A stretch of 64,000 nt of DNA from Nymphaea colorata (taxonomy: Eukaryota > Streptophyta > Magnoliopsida > Nymphaeales > Nymphaeaceae). The stretch lies in the NCBI RefSeq assembly GCF_008831285.2, contig NC_045140.1, forward strand, positions 9,050,505 to 9,114,504, written 5' to 3'. Both the position numbers and the translations under genes were made by a program. Under the pieces are notes generated by a model. It saw nothing but the letters and a program-made list of their open reading frames with translations, made no database searches and was not told where the DNA came from. This document shows positions 59,215 through 64,000 of this stretch, one piece after another (positions within the stretch are counted from its first letter, which is position 1; each line of letters opens with the position of its first letter).

Positions 59215-60970
59215 TCAGATGTGCTCCTGTGGATGATAAGGGAGTGGAGTGTCTATGGTGATTGTAACTACTGTTGTCTTCCCGTGATCAGGAAATGGAT
59301 TCCTCAATACCTCAGGGATGCTATCATTACCAATCTTGAGATCCTTGTTGATGAAGTCTTGGATAATATTTTTTATAACAAAACAATTCTCAGTGTCATG
59401 CCCAGGGGCATGATGAAACTTACATAGCTTTTCTTTATCTCCTCCCATCATTTTCGGAGGCTCAGATACTTTTGGTAAGACGATAGTTTCTTTGGCAAAG
59501 AGGTATTTCAGGATCTTCTCACCAGACTAATTGAGAGGAGTGAATTTCTGATCATAACCCCAGCCTAGGTGTTTATTTTTCTTTTCATCATTGCCTTTGA
59601 GAAACTGCTTGTTCTTCTTGTGACTGATTTCTTTGTCCTGCTTATAACTGGTGTTGTTGTCCTTTCAAATGTCAGCATTAGCTATGAAGTGTTCAGATAA
59701 CTGTGTACTTCCTCCTTTCTTGCTATTTTCCTTGTACTTAGGAGCAATGATTCCATCAAAATCACCTTCCTGAATTCTTTCCTCTATTGAATTTGCTTGT
59801 TCAATCAACTTGGCAAAGGTCTTGATAGGGGCATTGTGGATGAGACTTTTCAAGGGCTGGCTAAGATTTTTCCTGTTGAGTGACAAAGCTTGTGTTTCAG
59901 AAATAGGCTCCTTCAAATTGTTGCATTGAATTCTCCATTTTTTGATGAATTCTTAAGTATTTTCTCCTTGTTTCTAACGGAGACTACAAATAGTACCGAG
60001 GGTTGGAGCCATGAGAGCATTTTGCTCAAATTTTTTGATAAACATGTTAATCAATTTGTCAAATTCCTTTAGTTCAAATGGGTTGACATTTTATTTGTAT
60101 CATTATGTGGCGATGCCTTTAAGACTTCTTGGAAAATAGCGAACAAAGCTCTGTTATTTGTCCAAATTTTGTAGCAATCATTGAAGAAGGTTGAAAGATG
60201 AACGCATGGGCATGTGGTTCCATCAAATCTAACGAACTATTTGGGCAAGCCTTTCGCGTCTTCGTCCCTTCAATACCAATGTAGTAATCCTCACATGAGT
60301 ATGAGTGTTTTCCATTTCCCCTAAGTTCAAGATTGATCATTCTTTTCTTCATTTCATAAAACCTGCGCTTAGTCGGGCTTTCATCATCACTTGATTCGAC
60401 TAATTTTGACTTTATCTTTTTCTTTTTGTCCTTGATCTCTTTTACTTCCTCTACAGAACTCTCACTATTTGAGCTACTGTTGGGGATGTACTTTTTTGTC
60501 TTTTTACCTTTTTTGGTAGGTTGTCTCTTTCTTTTGGGTTTCTCCTCCAAACTTATAGTGGTGACAGGGCTAGGTGAGCTGTTTTCCACCATAATTTTTT
60601 TCCCTTCTTGCTTTTCATTGTCGCCTTTTTCTTTTTGAGAGGAAGCAGTTTAGGTTTTTCTTCCTTACTAGTTGCTAAATCTGAACCCAAATGATCTTCA
60701 TCTCGATTTGTAAAAGGAGATTTGTTGTTTTTCTTCTTTCTCTTTTGCTTGACAGTCTTTTTAAATTTTTATTCTGTAGTAACCATCAGGGCCTTTTGTT
60801 CTTCTTGTTCCCTCAGTAATCGCTCCATGAACAACCGGAACATATGATAAGCTTCTGGCTCAATTGCTGGGAGGCCAACTGTTTCTGGCCTAAGCTCGAA
60901 AGATGAAGCCTCGTTCTGAGGAGCCTGTTTAGCTTGTGATCTGATTTCCACCATCTTGTTGGCTTTCAAG
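59215..60970 (-). pseudogene. Gag of Gypsy element B
   Basis: It is open in pieces: 60969-60769 (QAPQNEASSFELRPETVGLP, REQEEQKALM), 60592-60119 (Lys-rich linker, then gag core start) and 59916-59665 (ISETQALSLNRKNLSQPLKS). The C-x2-H...H-x4-C motif CKFHHAPGHDTENCFVIKN lies in 59451-59215. Alignment with element A shows the same order. Several stops and shifts remain. Confidence 0.8.
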
Positions 60971-61289
60971 TATTCACCTTATGAGAGAGAAAAATGAAGA
61001 GTCATTGGAAGGAAATGATGACAAAATGAATGTTCATATTGTACTAAGATTTTTCAAAAGTTACATCTAAAGGAAACACCAACAAAGATGACAATGACAT
61101 AAGAAGTGCAAAGTTGACAATATAAACTTTTAGGGAATGATGAATGGTGATCGGTTGGCATCCCACCACTCAGCATATTTCTTGTTTACCACTGAGCCTG
61201 TGAACCAAGTGTATGATATTTGTGCCTTTCATTCTTATCGAGCAACTGCAAACAATGTTGTCCATTGAGGAGAACTGAGGTCGAATTCG

Positions 61290-62332
61290 GAAATAGCTCT
61301 GATTGGTGTATGCAAAGAAACCATCTTCTATCTATGAGAGAACTGTCTCATGCATCTATCAGCATAATAATCAACTATGAAATAAAGGCTCAAGAGTGTG
61401 GGCGTGATGGTGAGTGTATCGAGGTGGGTCCTGACGACGATCATAAATATCCCAAATGATCTAATCTCCATCCAACTGCTGGATCAAACGATGGTATTGT
61501 TCTAAGATTGTCAATGCTCCATCAGTGTTTCTGAATAGACTAGCTTGGGGTCCCACGTGCTTGAGGAACCACAATTATAAAGTATATGTGCATCCTTCTA
61601 TGAAGTCGGTGTCTCTAATGGTGAAGCGGGTGAGTCATTGATAGAGAAAAGCCAAGGCTATCATTGCTACCGACAAGTGTCAGATCCCACTATGCCCCCA
61701 TATCCGAAAAAGTTGGGCAATACGAACATCTAGGAGGTCACTTCCATCGGTAAAAAGGGTAACTCTCATTGTGCAGAACATCATACAATGTTTAATTCTT
61801 TCTATGGCTTTTCGAGGCAAGGTGGAAGGTTCAACATAGACTCCAAATTTTTCATATATGTTTTTCAGGTTGACGTTTGGCTCTCAAGGTTTTCTACTAG
61901 GGGCCAAGTTTTTCGTCCAGTAAAGTGAGCTATAAGATCATTTGCATTAACCTTGGTCGGGTTCACGAGAAATTGTTTCTCTAATGGTTCATTTGGGTCA
62001 CAAGTTGGGGTGGGGAGGTCTAGTATTTCATCTAATAACATTGTCATTTCTTCCCATGAAAACCAAAAAGAGGAGGTCATTGGGTTCCATCACTCGGCGA
62101 TTACATGCACCAAATTCCCATCCATTGATTGCATTCTTCTGGTTGCCACTGTCTCTAGCACACATTCTTCAAAATAGGAAGGAAACATCCGAGAGAAGGT
62201 GGGATGTCAAGACCGATACCATTCAGGAGCCAAAGATTTAGACTCAAGAGAAATATAAGTAAACCGCTCGGGTCCTTCCCCAAAGAGGATGTGATCATAA
62301 GAGAAGGTGACACCACGTTGGAAAGAATACAT
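61290..62332 (-). pseudogene. Extra ORF1 of Gypsy element B, plant-mobile-domain-like
   Basis: It begins with MYSFQRGVTF at 62332; after one stop a 71-codon open piece (62080-61865) carries SFWFSWEEMTMLLDEILDLP, TPTCDP and NANDLIAHFTGRKTWPLVEN. The downstream helical part (RIAQLFRIWGHSG near 61730; LTILEQYHR near 61505) is in shifted frames. Two independent copies with the same layout show that this domain is a real part of the element family. Confidence 0.65.
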
Positions 62333-62705
62333 CTTCAATGATGACTCGGAAGGGTAGAGATTGAATTAGTGAAAAAGATTGACTAGATTGACAAAGACAA
62401 TATAGAGTAGAGGTATATAATAAAGTTGTAAATCATCACCTAAGGTTTTATGCACATCCATATGTCATTTGAAATAATTTTGGACAAAAAGGATATAAGG
62501 ACCTAATTGAGATAATTTTGTGTCACGATAATCCAATGTCAAGTTATGCTTATATACTTTAACCAAATGGCTTAGTATTAGCATATATTCTTCCTTAGGC
62601 AACTAAGGGTAGGGTTCATCAACTTCTTCTTGATCACTCGTCGATATACCATAAATTACCATTCATGGTACTAACGAGGGGGCTTTCCCGCCCATGGTGT
62701 GGTCT

Positions 62706-64000
62706 ATTACTTAATTTTTGGTCTTGATAAAGTCGGTAAATAAAAAAATCATGAGAGAAAAATGTTAAAAAGAATAGAAGAGATGAAATACTCTCAAGAA
62801 AAAAAAAAAGAGAGACAAAAAAAGACATGCATATACGTGTACATACCATCATATATACACATATATGAAAGTTTAAAAGAAAAAAGGTATTGATTAGAAG
62901 AGAAAGAGAGATTTCATAGAAAAAGTGAAATATACATACGTATATGTGTGTATGTATAAGAAATTTTGTAAGGAAAGATATTTATCTTAAAAATGAGAAA
63001 TAAAATATTCAAAAGAGAGGAAATAGAACACATGTATATACTCATTCATGTGCATATGAAAATTTGTAAAATAGAATATAGAAACATAAAGAGGGAAGGA
63101 TGAAGCGAATCATCAAGTGTACATATATGTATATAACTTGTATATATATACATGTCTTCATGAGTATTAGAAATTAAGAAATAAATTAAAATAACCGACT
63201 TCAAGTTTGATGTAGGCCGGAGGGGAGCTTGAACTCATGTAAGAGCCCAAGCTAAGTCTCCAAAGGCATATTAGAAAGAGTTTTTTGAAAACATTTTGGA
63301 GAGCATGATTTCAAATATTTAGGGTATATGAATATAAAACATAGTTACTTACTTTGTTACAATGGAATATGTTTCTTCCACCATTGGGTATGAAAGAAAA
63401 ACAAACCAGACGATAAAATACTTATTTGGGTTCCTAATAGGACTATTAAAAAAATGAAACTAGTGCAAAATGACATACAAATGCATATTAACATGTACAT
63501 ATTCGTGAGGATTTTTCCTGGGTTGGATAAGTCCCAACCTCAAAAATTGACATAGAATAAAAATAAAATCTCAAACCACACTCTCATTCTCACTGTGCAT
63601 TCACATATAAATGGAAAATCAACCAACTAAGCATGGATAATATCTTGAAATAAAGCAATATTTAAGGAAAGAGAGAGAGATCATGATTCAACCATAAAAT
63701 GAAATATCATCTCATCTTCTCATGCTCCCGATGTACTCGAACATAGCTTATTGACTCTAAAATAGAGATTGAGAGCTATCTCATATAGTCATGGGGAGAT
63801 GAAGAAGAGAGAAAATAAAAGAACCAAATCAAGACTACATTCATGAAAAGGTAGAACATGATGCAATCATAAAATGAAATGTCACATCATCTTCTCATGC
63901 CCTCATGCACTCGAGCATAGCTTCTTCACTCTAAAATAAATATGGAAAGCTATCTCATATGGTCATGGGGAGATAAAGAAGAGAGAAACTGGGAGAAGCA
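62706..64000 (-). repeat. Partial 5' LTR of Gypsy element B (internal deletion; cut by window edge)
   Basis: From 62706 rightward it matches the 3' LTR from about 51471 onward (ATTACTTGATTTTTAGTCTTG), and includes the tandem array near 63680-64000. The LTR end and the PBS that should lie at its left are missing. Confidence 0.85.

Larger units (their letters stand above)
50884..64000 (-). mobile_element. Ty3/Gypsy retrotransposon B, Ogre/Tat-type (runs off the right edge)
   Basis: It is the same family as element A, in opposite orientation. From right to left: partial 5' LTR (64000-62706), ORF1, gag, protease, RT-RNase H, aRNH, integrase, 3' UTR, 3' LTR. Its ORFs are longer than those of A (323 codons for protease, 290 for RT), so it appears younger, but stops and shifts remain and the PBS is deleted. 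Confidence 0.9.

Overview
The window looks like nuclear DNA of a flowering plant. It holds one clearly intact host gene in a sea of nested, mostly decayed transposable elements. That gene is psaL, for photosystem I subunit XI: two exons, a chloroplast transit peptide, plant splice sites. An initiator-tRNA-Met primer site, plant L1, hAT and PIF/Harbinger transposases, Ogre/Tat-type Ty3/Gypsy elements and an integrated caulimovirid all fit an angiosperm. I cannot name the species.

Layout. 1-1331: end of a Copia-type LTR element on the minus strand (214-bp LTR plus PBS). 1332-2328 and 5779-8142: unrecognised sequence with a few exon-like blocks. 2329-5778: hAT transposon between them. 8143-9611: psaL (minus), with a tandem I-box upstream. 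9612-12100: no gene recognised. About 12100-17430: L1-type LINE (minus). 18113-25292: PIF/Harbinger element with TTA duplications and a Myb-like ORF1, a transposase, and a stray R2R3-MYB exon inside. 26603-42924: Ogre/Tat-type Gypsy element A (plus) with about 3-kb LTRs. Its second LTR carries a hAT element (40423-41482) with a captured cytochrome P450 fragment. 42925-43970: a second copy of the start of the Gypsy internal region, cut off by an endogenous pararetrovirus (about 43970-49445). 49445-50883: an unknown disrupted ORF and two small hAT-like elements. 50884-64000: Gypsy element B (minus), better preserved than A, running off the right edge inside its 5' LTR.

How the parts act. Apart from psaL nothing looks functional. 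The hAT transposase has two in-frame stops; the Harbinger transposase has Lys where its third catalytic residue should be; the LINE and element A are frameshifted; element B has lost its PBS; the pararetrovirus RT has an altered YxDD box.

Most unusual points: gene capture by two DNA transposons (P450 I-helix in the hAT; MYB exon in the Harbinger), a plant-mobile-domain ORF at the front of the Gypsy elements, a CpG-rich quasi-palindromic block in only some LTRs, and a pararetrovirus with two separate aspartic-protease motifs and an as-1-like promoter remnant. All calls come from reading the sequence; no database search was run.
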